Assembly: GCA_023436585.1 (NCBI GenBank)
Contig: JAEZIN010000011.1
Span: 1 to 64,000 of the forward strand
DNA: 64,000 bases
Reading direction: 5' to 3'
Source: Bacillota bacterium
GTDB lineage: Bacteria; Bacillota; Clostridia; Christensenellales; Aristaeellaceae
Shown here: piece by piece, positions 26,904 to 36,341 of the stretch
Position numbering within the stretch: position 1 is the first letter of the stretch
Layout: each line of letters starts with the position of its first letter
The notes under the pieces: generated by a model
What the model was told of the DNA's origin: nothing
The model's database searches: none
The model's input: only the letters and a program-made list of their open reading frames with translations
Made by a program: the position numbers and the translations under genes

Positions 26904-28115
26904 TTATGGCCGGCCCAGCGTACCGTCCGGGCGGCGGCTGTTGGTCCAGGTGGGCAAACTCTCATCGCAGGGGAACTTGGCGGCCAGTTTTTCATCGATA
27001 TCAATGCCCAGGCCAGGCTTGCCGTTGGGATAGACATACCCGCCCCGAAGCTCGGGGCAGCCGGGGAAAACATCCTGGCTGGCCTGGGTAAAGCCGGACC
27101 ATTCCTGTATGCCGAAGTTCCAGCTGGACACATCCAGGTGGATGTTGGCCGCGTGGCCCACAGGCGACACATCCCCAGGCCCGTGCCAGGCGGTGCGCAC
27201 GCTGAAGGCCTCGCAGAACATGGCCAGCTTGCGGGCCGGGGTGATGCCGCCGATTTGGCTGATGTGGCAGCGGATGTAGTCGATCAGCTTGTTTGCAATC
27301 AGCGGTGTCCACTCCCTGGGATTCACGAACAGCTCGCCCATGGCGATAGGGGTATGGGTCTGCTTGCGCATGATTTCAAACCACTCGCCCTGCTCCGGCG
27401 CCAGGGAATCCTCATAAAAGAACAGGCGGTAGGGCTCCAGCTCCTTGGCCAGGCGGATGGATTCCATAGGCTCCAGGTGCTCATGCACGTCATGGCAAAA
27501 CTCCACGCCAAAGCCAAAACGTACCCGCATCGCGTCAAACAGCTTGGTGACTGAAAGCTGGTACTGCAGCGGATCATAATACGCGCCGTGGCAGGCACCC
27601 TCCGGCCTTAAGGAAGACAGGGGCTGTATGCCGCCGGCGTTCCCGCCGTAGCCGCCATGCTGCAGCCTGATGACTTGCACGCCTTTTTCCATGAAGGCCT
27701 GCACCCGATCGCCAATCTCCTCCAACGTTTTGCCGTCGGCGTGGCGGTACACACGGGCAGCTTCGCGCACCTTTCCGCCAAACAACTCATACAGGGGCAG
27801 CCCGGCTTGCTTGCCCTTGATATCCCACAAGGCCATGTCCACGCCGGAGATGGCGGCATTTTGAATCGGGCCGTTGCGCCAGTAGGCCGACACCATGGCC
27901 ATCTGCCAGATATCCTCGATGCGGCTTGCATCCTTGCCTACCAGCAGAGGCTTGATATAGTGCTCTATTTCATACGCTACGGTCAGAAAACGTTGGGTAA
28001 AGGTCGCGCAGCCAAGGCCGTACAAATAAGGCTCGCTGGTTTCCACCTTGACCACCACCAGGGGAATGTTCTGGGGTGCCGTCAAAATCGCCCGGATATC
28101 GGTAATCGTAAGCGC
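26904..28115 (-). CDS. Enolase-superfamily dehydratase, ManD/RspA type
   Basis: This 403-aa protein matches the D-mannonate dehydratase / RspA branch of the mandelate racemase group. It has an N-terminal capping domain, a barrel with metal-ligand regions GVEFCHDVHEHL and FYEDSL, and then MGELFVNP, ISQIGGITPARK, WHGPGDVSPVGH and the C-terminal RRPDGTLGRP motif typical of this group. It would dehydrate mannonate or gluconate to the 2-keto-3-deoxy acid. The ATG at 28115 has a better ribosome binding site (gaggcggag) than the one at 28145. It lies downstream of an SDR gene in a likely uronate operon. Confidence 0.88.
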   Translation of the reverse strand, partial: ALTITDIRAILTAPQNIPLVVVKVETSEPYLYGLGCATFTQRFLTVAYEIEHYIKPLLVGKDASRIEDIWQMAMVSAYWRNGPIQNAAISGVDMALWDIKGKQAGLPLYELFGGKVREAARVYRHADGKTLEEIGDRVQAFMEKGVQVIRLQHGGYGGNAGGIQPLSSLRPEGACHGAYYDPLQYQLSVTKLFDAMRVRFGFGVEFCHDVHEHLEPMESIRLAKELEPYRLFFYEDSLAPEQGEWFEIMRKQTHTPIAMGELFVNPREWTPLIANKLIDYIRCHISQIGGITPARKLAMFCEAFSVRTAWHGPGDVSPVGHAANIHLDVSSWNFGIQEWSGFTQASQDVFPGCPELRGGYVYPNGKPGLGIDIDEKLAAKFPCDESLPTWTNSRRPDGTLGRP

Positions 28116-28157
28116 CATAAGCTCCGCCTCGTTTTCTAATTTCATTAGTGGATTGCC

Positions 28158-29021
28158 TTATTCGTCCTTGCGGTCCATGGCCGCCTCCCTGTGGCGCTGC
28201 GCCCAGGCCTTGTCCATCCATACGGAAGGAGCGAACCATTCGGGCTGGCCGGGCAGTGTTAATCCGCCATCCACCCGGATGACAGTGCCTGTGATATAGG
28301 AGCCCTTGTCGCTGGCCAGGAAGGCGGCCAGTTCGCCCGTGTCCCGGGGCACGCCCATGCGGCCCAGGGGAATGGAATCCTCAATGGGGTAGAAAGTCCT
28401 GCCCTTGACGATATCCCCGGCCTTGGCATCGGGGGGCGGATTGTTGGGGCGGACGCGGGTGGCTCCCGGCGCGATGCAGTTGACACGGATGCCATACGCC
28501 GAAAGCTCCAGCGCAAGGGACTGTGCGGCGCGGTTGATGGCGGCCTTGATGCCACCGTATACGAAATCATCGGGATGGGCGGATTCGCCCCTGGTGGAGG
28601 TGACAAACAGGATGGTGCCCTTGGTACCGTCCCTGACCATGATGCGGGCGGCTTCCCCGGCGGCCATGAGGTAGCCGATAAAATTCGTGTCCACAATATA
28701 CTGCAGGTCTTCCCGGGTGGCGGTGAGGATGCTGTTGCGGGCGTCCCGCCCGGCGTTGTTGATCAGCAGATCGAGCCGCCCCAGTTCTTTTCGGGCCTTA
28801 TTGACCACGCTCTCCGCCACGCCCTTGTCCTGCAGAGCGGCGGGGTAGATAAGGCAGCGGCGGCCCAGCTTTTCTACCTGCTCGCGGGTATACTCCGCGC
28901 CTTCCAGGTTGCGGGAATACGTAATAGCCACATCATAACCCTGTTCGGCCAGCACCAGTGCGCACCCCTGGCCAATGCCGCTGCTGCCCCCGGTGACAAC
29001 TGCCGCTTTTGCGGTTTGCAT
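28158..29021 (-). CDS. Short-chain dehydrogenase/reductase (FabG-like)
   Basis: This 287-aa classical SDR has TGGSSGIG for NAD(P), NNAG, an active-site Ser in TSTRGES and YGGIK (Tyr-x-x-x-Lys). It ends in the usual ITGTVIRVDGG. A C-terminal extension of about 30 aa is Trp- and Arg-rich. The ribosome binding site ggagg is strong. Position before the mannonate dehydratase-like gene suggests an aldonate or uronate oxidoreductase role, not fatty acid synthesis (inference). Confidence 0.88.
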   Translation of the reverse strand: MQTAKAAVVTGGSSGIGQGCALVLAEQGYDVAITYSRNLEGAEYTREQVEKLGRRCLIYPAALQDKGVAESVVNKARKELGRLDLLINNAGRDARNSILTATREDLQYIVDTNFIGYLMAAGEAARIMVRDGTKGTILFVTSTRGESAHPDDFVYGGIKAAINRAAQSLALELSAYGIRVNCIAPGATRVRPNNPPPDAKAGDIVKGRTFYPIEDSIPLGRMGVPRDTGELAAFLASDKGSYITGTVIRVDGGLTLPGQPEWFAPSVWMDKAWAQRHREAAMDRKDE

Positions 29022-29192
29022 GATGAACCTCCCTCAATTTTCGAAAAATATCTTCCATTATCATGACACAACGGGTGCTGTTTGTCCATCCTTCAGCCAC
29101 CATTTTGCGCTCAAAAAAGCCCCTTTTTACATACTTTTTTCTTATTAAAATGTGTTCTTTTCCCGAGGGCCGGATTGTCTCCCAAATCATGC

Positions 29193-30026
29193 TCATTCCG
29201 TGGGTGGCAGCAGCCTCAAAAGGCTTTTGTACAGCCAGTCAACGCCCCGTTCCGGAAGCAGTTCCAGCATGGCAAGAAGCTTTCCTGTGCCAACCCGGTA
29301 CCTTATCTTCGGGCGTTTTGCTTCCATGGCGCGCAGGAGCACCGACGCCAGCTTGCCTGCGTCATTGTCGTGCTTTAATTCCTGCATCATCAGCGGCTTT
29401 AATCGCGCAAGCACGCTTTTGTAATACATGGTCTTAGAAAGCGTTTGATGGAAGCCGGCCAGCGTGTTCTGCGTCATACCGGTTTGATATGATCCGGGCT
29501 GGAGCTTGATGACGGGAATGTTCAGAAACATAAGCTCCCGCCTTAAGCTGTCGCTGTAGGCTTCCACCGCGCGCTTGGAAAGAAAGTATGGCGCCGCGAA
29601 GGGCTGTGCCGTCATCCAGCCGGCTTCGGAGGAGCAGTTGATGATCCTGCCCTTTCCTTTTAGAATCAGTTCGAAGAAAACGCGGTTCACGCGGATCATG
29701 CCCAGCACGTTCACATCCAGCAGCCCTTGGGCAAGCTGCACGCATTCGCCCTCCACCATGGAGGCAAAGGCGCTGCGGCCGGCAAAGTTGACAATGGAGT
29801 CCAGCCTTTCCGTCTGCTCCTCCACAGCCTTTTTCGCCGCCAGTACGCTTGAATCATCTGTGATATCCATCTGAAGGGGGATCACGTTGGGAAGTCGCCC
29901 AAGCTCCTGCAGCTTTTGAACATTTGTTCCCGCGGCGAACACCGTCCAGCGGCTTGATTCAGACAATGCCTTGACACATACCTCACCAAGCCCGCCTGTG
30001 GCTCCCGTGAAAAGGACGTATTTCAT
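29193..30026 (-). CDS. Short-chain dehydrogenase/reductase
   Basis: This 277-aa SDR has TGATGGLG near the N-terminus, NFAGRSA in place of the NNAG motif, INCSSEAG with the Ser, and YFLSK as Tyr-x-x-x-Lys. The last 60 residues are basic and hydrophobic, as in SDRs acting on lipids or sterols at membranes. The ATG at 30026 has cgagg 9 nt upstream. No substrate can be assigned. Confidence 0.85.
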   Translation of the reverse strand: MKYVLFTGATGGLGEVCVKALSESSRWTVFAAGTNVQKLQELGRLPNVIPLQMDITDDSSVLAAKKAVEEQTERLDSIVNFAGRSAFASMVEGECVQLAQGLLDVNVLGMIRVNRVFFELILKGKGRIINCSSEAGWMTAQPFAAPYFLSKRAVEAYSDSLRRELMFLNIPVIKLQPGSYQTGMTQNTLAGFHQTLSKTMYYKSVLARLKPLMMQELKHDNDAGKLASVLLRAMEAKRPKIRYRVGTGKLLAMLELLPERGVDWLYKSLLRLLPPTE

Positions 30027-30068
30027 TGCATGATTCCTCGTTTTCATCATTTGCTGATAAAAGGGATA

Positions 30069-30091
30069 GGAACCGCCTGGCCGGCGGTTCC
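30069..30091 (-). terminator. Hairpin after the serine hydrolase gene
   Basis: Arms ggaaccgcc / ggcggttcc with a 5-nt loop lie 8 nt after the stop of the minus-strand gene. The T-rich tail is weak (tatccctttta on the minus strand). Confidence 0.6.
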
Positions 30092-30098
30092 CATATGG

Positions 30099-31664
30099 TT
30101 ATTTCTTCATTACGGCGTCATATTTGGCGTAGGGCTGCATGGGTCCGGCGCAGCCTACCACATATTCCGTGACCTCCATCACCGCGCTGTCACCTTCGAA
30201 GGTGAACTTGTAGACTTCATGATACGGCTCCTCCACATACTGCCAGTCGAGAATGAAGGTATTGTCCCCTTCCCACCGGCCCTTCAGCGCCACGCCGCGG
30301 TAGGGGGGATACCAAACCAGCGTGCCAAGCTTTTTGATATCCGTCGTGCGGTACACGCCGTCCAATCCCACGGGAAGGGTTATCGTTCTTCCCTGCTGCA
30401 CCATGCTCAATGTGCAGGTAGCTCCGCCGTCAAACGTTAGGGAGAAACTGGAGATAAAGGCTTTCATGTCAAATGTTTTCCCGCTGATGCGGCTTGCCGT
30501 CTCCGGCAGGGCGGGAACCGCGTGGGGAGTGGGATTTTCCAGCTCGGCTATACGCGCGGCCAGCGCTTTTGCGGCCGCATCGTTGGCGGGAAGGGTCACT
30601 TTGGATTTGATGGCCGGCACGACAAAATCGCTCATCAGCTTCAGCGGCTGGTACGTCTCCGAATAATTGATGCCGCTGGTGAATACGGCTACCAGGTCCT
30701 GTTCCGGCAGGACACATACGTATTGCCCCGCAAAGCCGTCCGCCCGGAAGCCGCCAAATGAATTTATCCAGAACTGATAGCCGTAATCGTCGCCCCGGTT
30801 TTCTCCCCAATAGGCTTCGCTGTGTTTTTGCGTGGCCGCTTCCACCCACTGGGCGGGAACGATTTGCTTTCCGTTCCATTCGCCCTTGTGCAATATCAAG
30901 TACCCGAACTTTGCCATATCGGCGGGCGTTATGCGCAGGCCCCACCCGCCGGTAGGATTGCCGTCGGTGGCTTTCTCCCATGCGTAATCGTGTATGCCCA
31001 AGGGATCGAGCAGCCTCTCCCTGGCGTATTCTTCCACATCCTGGCCGGTGGTCTTTTTCAGAATGCAGGATAGCAGGTGCGATGCGCCGCTGTCGTACAA
31101 AAAGCGTGTGCCCGGCTTTGTGGAAAAGGGCAGGCTGTAAAATGTCTGCGGCCAGTTGCGGCTGCCAAAGACAGCATCCACGGAATCGGTTGTATGCCCC
31201 GCCGTCATGGTCAGTATGTTTTCCAGGGTGGATTCCTCAAGGCCCAGGCTGTTTTCCGGCATTTTCAAATCCGGAAAGATGTCCGTGATCTTCTGGTCCA
31301 CGCCCTGCAGCTTTCCTTCACTGATGGCGATGCCGATCAGCGTGGAGGTAAAGCTCTTGGTAGCCGAAAACAAATCATGCCGCGTATCCCGATGGAAGGG
31401 CTGAAAATACGCCTCGCACACCAGGTATCCGTTGCGTATGAGAAGGACGCTGTGGACGGGCACATTTTGCGCCTGTATGGTATCGAACATCTTCAAAAGA
31501 AGCTCCGAATCGATCCCCTGCTCCTCCGGGGTCGACGTTCTCCATTCCCCCTCGGGGAAGTAGCCCTCCGCGGCAGATGACCCCTGCGCGCAGGCCCCAC
31601 CGCCCAAACCGCAGGTAAGAAACATTTGCGATACAAACAGGAAAGCGGCCAAACTCTTTTTCAT
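30099..31664 (-). CDS. Secreted serine hydrolase, beta-lactamase class C family
   Basis: This 521-aa protein has a signal peptide (MKKSLAAFLFV..., likely cleavage at ACA-QG near residue 27). It has the beta-lactamase/esterase motif Ser-x-x-Lys as SATKS (Ser100, Lys103) and YDSG near 199 as the Tyr motif. A C-terminal beta-rich region of about 120 aa follows the catalytic domain. Such proteins act as esterases or peptidases on cell-wall or small substrates more often than as true beta-lactamases. The ATG at 31664 has aaggagg upstream; a longer frame back to 31964 is rejected. Confidence 0.88.
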   Translation of the reverse strand: MKKSLAAFLFVSQMFLTCGLGGGACAQGSSAAEGYFPEGEWRTSTPEEQGIDSELLLKMFDTIQAQNVPVHSVLLIRNGYLVCEAYFQPFHRDTRHDLFSATKSFTSTLIGIAISEGKLQGVDQKITDIFPDLKMPENSLGLEESTLENILTMTAGHTTDSVDAVFGSRNWPQTFYSLPFSTKPGTRFLYDSGASHLLSCILKKTTGQDVEEYARERLLDPLGIHDYAWEKATDGNPTGGWGLRITPADMAKFGYLILHKGEWNGKQIVPAQWVEAATQKHSEAYWGENRGDDYGYQFWINSFGGFRADGFAGQYVCVLPEQDLVAVFTSGINYSETYQPLKLMSDFVVPAIKSKVTLPANDAAAKALAARIAELENPTPHAVPALPETASRISGKTFDMKAFISSFSLTFDGGATCTLSMVQQGRTITLPVGLDGVYRTTDIKKLGTLVWYPPYRGVALKGRWEGDNTFILDWQYVEEPYHEVYKFTFEGDSAVMEVTEYVVGCAGPMQPYAKYDAVMKK

Positions 31665-31875
31665 GGCGATCCTCCTTGATGGACAGGTGGAATCAATAAT
31701 GGAACGTGTGGTTCGAACGCTGTATAGCAATATCAGCATAGCAGGCCAAATTTTTCCTGTCAAGATGGCTGCATTGACGGCTGTAGTATAATTATTGCGC
31801 CGGGGTTTGGATAATATATCCACCTGATATCGTTTATTGCATAGATTGGTTTTGAAAAAAAGGGAGGGGAACTTT

Positions 31876-32934
31876 GTGCGGAAACTGGCGGGATGGCTAG
31901 CCTTTTCTTTGTATTTGCTTACGCTGACGGGGGCGCTTGGCCAGGGCGCGTGGGAACAGATCAACCAGGAGCTTTCACGGCCGGAAAACTGGCGGCAGAT
32001 TGTAACGGACAGCGCTTTTCAGTTGGACGGGAAAACGCAGATCGGGACCGCGGGCGGACAAGCCCTGTATGAGGTGGATTTCGGCACCTATCCCAGCATC
32101 GACGGCTCCACTGTTTCCGTTCCCATGGTGATGGAGTTCGCCCGCCAGCATTTGCTTCTTCCGGAGGAGGAAGTGAAGGGCTTTGCGTTTTTGTCCACCA
32201 CCCATACCGCCTACGAGCATCTCATCGGCCGCAAGCCCAACGGATCGGCCTTGCTGCCCTCTCAAGGCGCCGCGATGGATGAAAACCATCCGGTGGATTT
32301 GATCATTGCCACGGAACCGTCGGACGAAGAGCTGGCCTTGGCAGCAAATAGCGGCGTGGAACTGGTGAAGAAGCCTGTCTGCTACGACGCCTTCGTGTTC
32401 ATCACCCATGTGAACAACCCGGTTGAGAACCTAACGGTGGAGCAGATTCAAAAAATCTATACGGGGGAAATCACCAACTGGAGCGAAGTGGGCGGGCAGG
32501 ATGAAAAAATCATCGCCTACCAGCGGGAAAAAAACTCCGGCAGCCAAACCGCCATGGAGAACCTTGTGATGAAGGATTTGCCCCTTTCCGCCGCGCAGCC
32601 CAACTATGTGACCGGGGGGATGGAAGGGCTGGTTCGGCGGGTAGGGGATTATGAAAACGGCCTGGGCAGCATTGGTTACACCTACAAGTTTTATATCGAT
32701 ACGCTGTACAAGAGCGATGATATCAAAGTCCTCTCCGTGAATAGCATCGCCCCCACACCGGAAAACCTGCGCAGATGGACCTACCCCTTCACTACCAGCT
32801 ATTACGGCGTCATTCGGGCGGGGGAGGAGCAAGCGGCCGGCGGTCTGTTCCTGGACTGGATGCTATCCTATGAGGGGCAAGCCTGCATTGCCCAGGCCGG
32901 GTATATACCCATGACGGAGCTGCCCAAGCCATAA
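31876..32934 (+). CDS. PstS-like substrate-binding protein
   Basis: This 352-aa secreted protein belongs to the PBP-like superfamily (PstS type), with KIYTGEITNWSEVGG and QREKNSGSQTAME as the phosphate-binding-type loops. The signal peptide MRKLAGWLAFSLYLL has no lipobox Cys. The GTG at 31876 has ggggagggg-like sequence 6 nt before it. No pst permease genes are near. It precedes the LRR protein by 16 nt, so it may bind a ligand for a surface sensing or adhesion unit rather than import phosphate (inference). Confidence 0.82.
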   Translation: MRKLAGWLAFSLYLLTLTGALGQGAWEQINQELSRPENWRQIVTDSAFQLDGKTQIGTAGGQALYEVDFGTYPSIDGSTVSVPMVMEFARQHLLLPEEEVKGFAFLSTTHTAYEHLIGRKPNGSALLPSQGAAMDENHPVDLIIATEPSDEELALAANSGVELVKKPVCYDAFVFITHVNNPVENLTVEQIQKIYTGEITNWSEVGGQDEKIIAYQREKNSGSQTAMENLVMKDLPLSAAQPNYVTGGMEGLVRRVGDYENGLGSIGYTYKFYIDTLYKSDDIKVLSVNSIAPTPENLRRWTYPFTTSYYGVIRAGEEQAAGGLFLDWMLSYEGQACIAQAGYIPMTELPKP

Positions 32935-32950
32935 GGGGGGAGGGTGTCTT

Positions 32951-35647
32951 ATGCGCAGGATTTCTTTGCTTCTGTTGTCCATAATGCTGTTTTTCTGGAG
33001 TATACCCGCCTTCGGTGAGAGTGCCGGAATCGTCATTCTCGATGGCATACGGTATGAGATTCGAAACGGAGAAGCAGCCATTGTAGGGTTCGCGGATGGG
33101 GCGGAATCCATTACGCCGCACACTTTCGTGAACGGATATCCGGCGTATTACATGCCGGATGAAAACGGTTTGCCGGGGGAGGAAGCCATCCGCGAGATTG
33201 TCTTTGAGGAGGGTATCACCGGTATTGACATATCCACCGCCAGATACATGAATTTGATGTACTTCATGACGTCGGTGGAAAGAATCGTACTGCCAAGCTC
33301 GGTCAGCTTGATTAACTTTGATGGGTTTCAGCGCTTGAAGGAGTATCAGGTGGCGGATGGCAGCCCCTTCTACAAAGCTGTGGACAGCGTCCTGTACAGT
33401 GCCGATGGTAAGACGCTTGTCAAATTTCCGGCCGGCAAAAGCGGTTCGTGCACGCTTCCCGGCGGTGTGACAAGCGTCGGGGAGAATGCTTTCCCGTGGG
33501 ATTCCAAGCTGGAACGGCTGATTCTGCCGGAAGGTGTAAAGGAGCTGGGCAATAATGCCCTGGCGGGAGCGGCCAGGTTAAAGGAGCTTTTTTTGCCTGC
33601 CTCCCTTGATAAAATCGGCGAGGAGGCGCTGCCCAGGAATGGGGTTTTGGAGAAGATCACCGTAGCCGAAGGCAATAAAAAGTACCGGAGCATGGACGGG
33701 GTGCTGTTCAGCGGCGATGGGAAAACGCTGCTTCTGTATCCCTCCGGCCGGCGCGGGCATTATGATGTGCCTGTGGGAACAACGGATATGGACAAGGATG
33801 CTTTCGGGTACTCATGCCAACTAAGCAGCCTGAATATCCCGGAAGGGATCACGGAGCTGGATGCATACTTGCTAAACGGCATGCAATTGCTGGAAAGCCT
33901 GCATTTGCCCGCCTCCTTGTCTTCCATAGGGGAGCAGGCGCTTCCGGGGAACGGGGCACTTCAGCAAATCACGGTAGCCGATGAGAATACCCATTTTCAA
34001 AGTCAAGATGGGATTTTGTTCAGCCATAACGGCGAGACACTTGTGAATTATCCCGTGGGCAGGGATGGCCCTTTTGAAATTCCGCAGGGTACAAGCGTGA
34101 TATCCCCCTCGGCTTTCGGGTTTAACGACGGGCTTACATCCGTTACAGTGCCGGAAGGGGTTGCGGACATTGCGGAATACCTGTTTTCCGGCCTTGGCGC
34201 GCTGGAGGAAGTTTACCTGCCCTCCACTATATCTGAAATTGGTGACGGGGCGTTCCCCTCCTATGGTGCAATTCGCCGCGTTGAGGTGGCCCAGGGCGGC
34301 CAGTGCTATCAGAGCATCGACGGTGTATTGTTTGAAGGAGACGAGTTGATCTTTTATCCGCGCTGCCATGGGCTTTCCTATGATGTGCCGTTGGGAACAA
34401 AACGCATCCGCGAGCAGGCGTTTGCCGAGTGCGAAATGCTGCAAACGGTCACCGTCCCCCGGGGGGTTACGCAGATTGGGGAGGAAACATTCTACCACTG
34501 CACTTCGCTGGAGCGTATCTCCCTGCCTGTCACGCTCAGGGAAATAGGGCCCTTGGCCTTTGCCGATTGCATTTCCCTGACAGGCATCATGCTTGCGCCT
34601 GGCCTTGAAACGATTGACAATTTCGCTTTTAATAACTGTTCTTCCCTGGCCTTCGTCCATCTTCCGGACAGCCTTACAATGCTTGGCCGGGGCGCATTCT
34701 CCGATTGCGTATCCTTATCCGGCGTCGTGCTGCCCAATGGTCTTGAGATAATGGGTGAAAATGCGTTCTCGAATTGCGCATCCCTTGTCGAAATGATGAT
34801 ACCCTCCGCTGTGAAAGAAATCGGGAGCGATGCTTTCCATGGCTGCAAAGACGGCTTTGTGCTCTATTCCGGGAAGGATTCGCCCGCCTATTGGCATGCC
34901 TTCGAGTATGGCCTGCTCTTTGCGGAGCCTGGCGGCGTGCCTGCGGTGATTGATCCCGTGGGGCGCACGACACAGTCCGCCGTGGTGAATACCGTCAAAA
35001 GCCAGGACGTTGTCAGTCTGCTCACCAAGCCGCAAAAAGGCGCAAAGACCGTAGGCAAATACAGGAACGGCACGACGGTGCAGGTGCTTGATACTTCGGG
35101 GGACTGGGCTCATGTGCAGCTTTACGGGGCGGAAGGGTATATGCCGATAAAGTCCCTGATGTTTACGGATAAATTGAACAAACTGGTGCGCATCTCCTGG
35201 GGACGGAAAAACTTTGAGATGTCCAGCTCCCTTCAGTTGTATTCCGATACTTCGGAGGAAGCGCCGTCCACCCCCATCACGGAGGATGTACCCATGCGTA
35301 TACTGGATACGGTGGGCGTATGGTACCATGTCCTGTCCGCCGGGCAGGAAGGGTACGTGCCTGTCCACATGATGAAGGTGGCCTTTAGCCAGACGCCGGA
35401 CAATCCCAACGTATCCTATTATGTCGTTGTAAACCCCAACCCTCAGGACAGGCTGAACCTGCGGTCAGAGCCCTCCGCCAACAGCCAGTCCCTGGGCCGG
35501 TATTTCAACGGCACGCAGGTGGAGGTTCTGTGGGACTGTGAGGTGGAAGGTTGGGTGCATGTCCGCGTGGATGGGCAGGAAGGATACATGATGAGCCAGT
35601 TTCTGCAGTCTATTGACTGGGGCAAAGATCTTCTGTGGCATGGCTGA
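32951..35647 (+). CDS. Secreted leucine-rich repeat (BspA-type) protein with SH3 domains
   Basis: This 898-aa protein has a signal peptide (cleavage near AFG-ES, about residue 22). Four long repeats of 104 aa each carry a DGVLFS-like motif (residues 145, 249, 353 and 457). A run of standard BspA-type LRR units follows at about 480-640 (repeated AFxxCxSL). Three bacterial SH3-like domains lie at about 670-890 (for example LNLRSEPSANSQSLG). LRR_5 proteins bind host or fibre surfaces, and SH3 domains bind peptidoglycan. There is no sortase or membrane anchor, so the SH3 part probably keeps it on the wall. Confidence 0.9.
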   Translation: MRRISLLLLSIMLFFWSIPAFGESAGIVILDGIRYEIRNGEAAIVGFADGAESITPHTFVNGYPAYYMPDENGLPGEEAIREIVFEEGITGIDISTARYMNLMYFMTSVERIVLPSSVSLINFDGFQRLKEYQVADGSPFYKAVDSVLYSADGKTLVKFPAGKSGSCTLPGGVTSVGENAFPWDSKLERLILPEGVKELGNNALAGAARLKELFLPASLDKIGEEALPRNGVLEKITVAEGNKKYRSMDGVLFSGDGKTLLLYPSGRRGHYDVPVGTTDMDKDAFGYSCQLSSLNIPEGITELDAYLLNGMQLLESLHLPASLSSIGEQALPGNGALQQITVADENTHFQSQDGILFSHNGETLVNYPVGRDGPFEIPQGTSVISPSAFGFNDGLTSVTVPEGVADIAEYLFSGLGALEEVYLPSTISEIGDGAFPSYGAIRRVEVAQGGQCYQSIDGVLFEGDELIFYPRCHGLSYDVPLGTKRIREQAFAECEMLQTVTVPRGVTQIGEETFYHCTSLERISLPVTLREIGPLAFADCISLTGIMLAPGLETIDNFAFNNCSSLAFVHLPDSLTMLGRGAFSDCVSLSGVVLPNGLEIMGENAFSNCASLVEMMIPSAVKEIGSDAFHGCKDGFVLYSGKDSPAYWHAFEYGLLFAEPGGVPAVIDPVGRTTQSAVVNTVKSQDVVSLLTKPQKGAKTVGKYRNGTTVQVLDTSGDWAHVQLYGAEGYMPIKSLMFTDKLNKLVRISWGRKNFEMSSSLQLYSDTSEEAPSTPITEDVPMRILDTVGVWYHVLSAGQEGYVPVHMMKVAFSQTPDNPNVSYYVVVNPNPQDRLNLRSEPSANSQSLGRYFNGTQVEVLWDCEVEGWVHVRVDGQEGYMMSQFLQSIDWGKDLLWHG

Positions 35648-35685
35648 GCGCTAATGAAAAGCCGTTTGGTGCACATGGCTGCGCC

Positions 35686-35714
35686 TTGATCTAAAGGGTT
35701 CGGGGGATTATACT
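35686..35714 (+). promoter_or_regulatory. Promoter of the VOC protein gene
   Basis: TTGATC (35686-35691), 17 bp and TATACT (35709-35714), 35 nt before the ATG. It lies in the 100-bp gap after the LRR gene. Confidence 0.6.
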
Positions 35715-35748
35715 GTTACCGAAACATTATTGGAAGGAAGGTACCATC

Positions 35749-36156
35749 ATGGACGCCGTCTACGTGCCGGAAATGGACAGCACCTTTACCATACGGATCG
35801 ACGATATCATGATCGATTGCCCCGATGCGCAAAAGCTGGGCGATTTTTATGCCGGCTTATTGAATTGGAACAAAGCAGTCCTGAACGAGGAATGCGTGGC
35901 GGTGTCCGCGCCGAACCAGCCCATCCGCATCCTGTGCCAGCAGGAGGAGGAATATGTTCCGCCTGTATGGCCGGAAGCCGGGGGAAGGCAGCAAAAAATG
36001 CTGCATATGGACTTTACAGTGAGCGATCTTGGTGTTGCCGTCCGGCATGCCCAGTCCCTGGGCGCGGTCATGGCCGGGGACCAGTTCAACCCCGAGCAAT
36101 GGATCACCATGCTGGACCCGGCAGGCCATCCCTTCTGCCTTTGCCTGCCGGAGTAG
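35749..36156 (+). CDS. VOC (glyoxalase-like) family protein
   Basis: This 135-aa protein has two beta-alpha-beta-beta-beta modules. The first starts IDDIMIDCPDAQKLGDFYAGLL and the second KMLHMDFTVSDLGVAV, and it ends in DPAGHPFCLCLPE. VOC proteins are glyoxalases, dioxygenases or resistance proteins, and the residues here do not decide which. The His in HMDF and the Glu region near the end may bind metal. The ribosome binding site ggaaggaagg is good. Confidence 0.85.
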   Translation: MDAVYVPEMDSTFTIRIDDIMIDCPDAQKLGDFYAGLLNWNKAVLNEECVAVSAPNQPIRILCQQEEEYVPPVWPEAGGRQQKMLHMDFTVSDLGVAVRHAQSLGAVMAGDQFNPEQWITMLDPAGHPFCLCLPE

Positions 36157-36177
36157 CATAATAACGGTTAACAAAAA

Positions 36178-36321
36178 CGGCTGTCATACATGTTGCATCT
36201 TTGAAAATTTAAGAGGAGGGTGTCCGAAGGCTTCCAAAGGGCGATCGGAAAGCCCTTTGGTCGCGTCCACAGACGCGAAATCCCTCCTCTTGAATCAAAG
36301 GCAACGTTAGTTTGACAGCCG
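36178..36321. repeat. Foldback intergenic element, copy 2
   Basis: Outer arms cggctgtca/tgacagccg (36178-36186, 36313-36321), then gttgc/gcaac, ctttga/tcaaag (36199-36204, 36295-36300) and aagaggaggg/ccctcctctt (36211-36220, 36282-36291). The core is 36223-36278, nearly identical to copy 1. The inner arms differ completely from copy 1 yet remain complementary. It lies between the convergent VOC and M20 genes. Confidence 0.9.
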
Positions 36322-36341
36322 CATAATCAACAGAACTCAGG

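Noticed and set aside
30099..31964. Longer 621-aa version of the serine hydrolase
   Set aside because: The extra 100 residues precede a perfect ribosome binding site, ATG and signal peptide at 31664 and overlap the divergent promoter region and start of the PstS-like gene.
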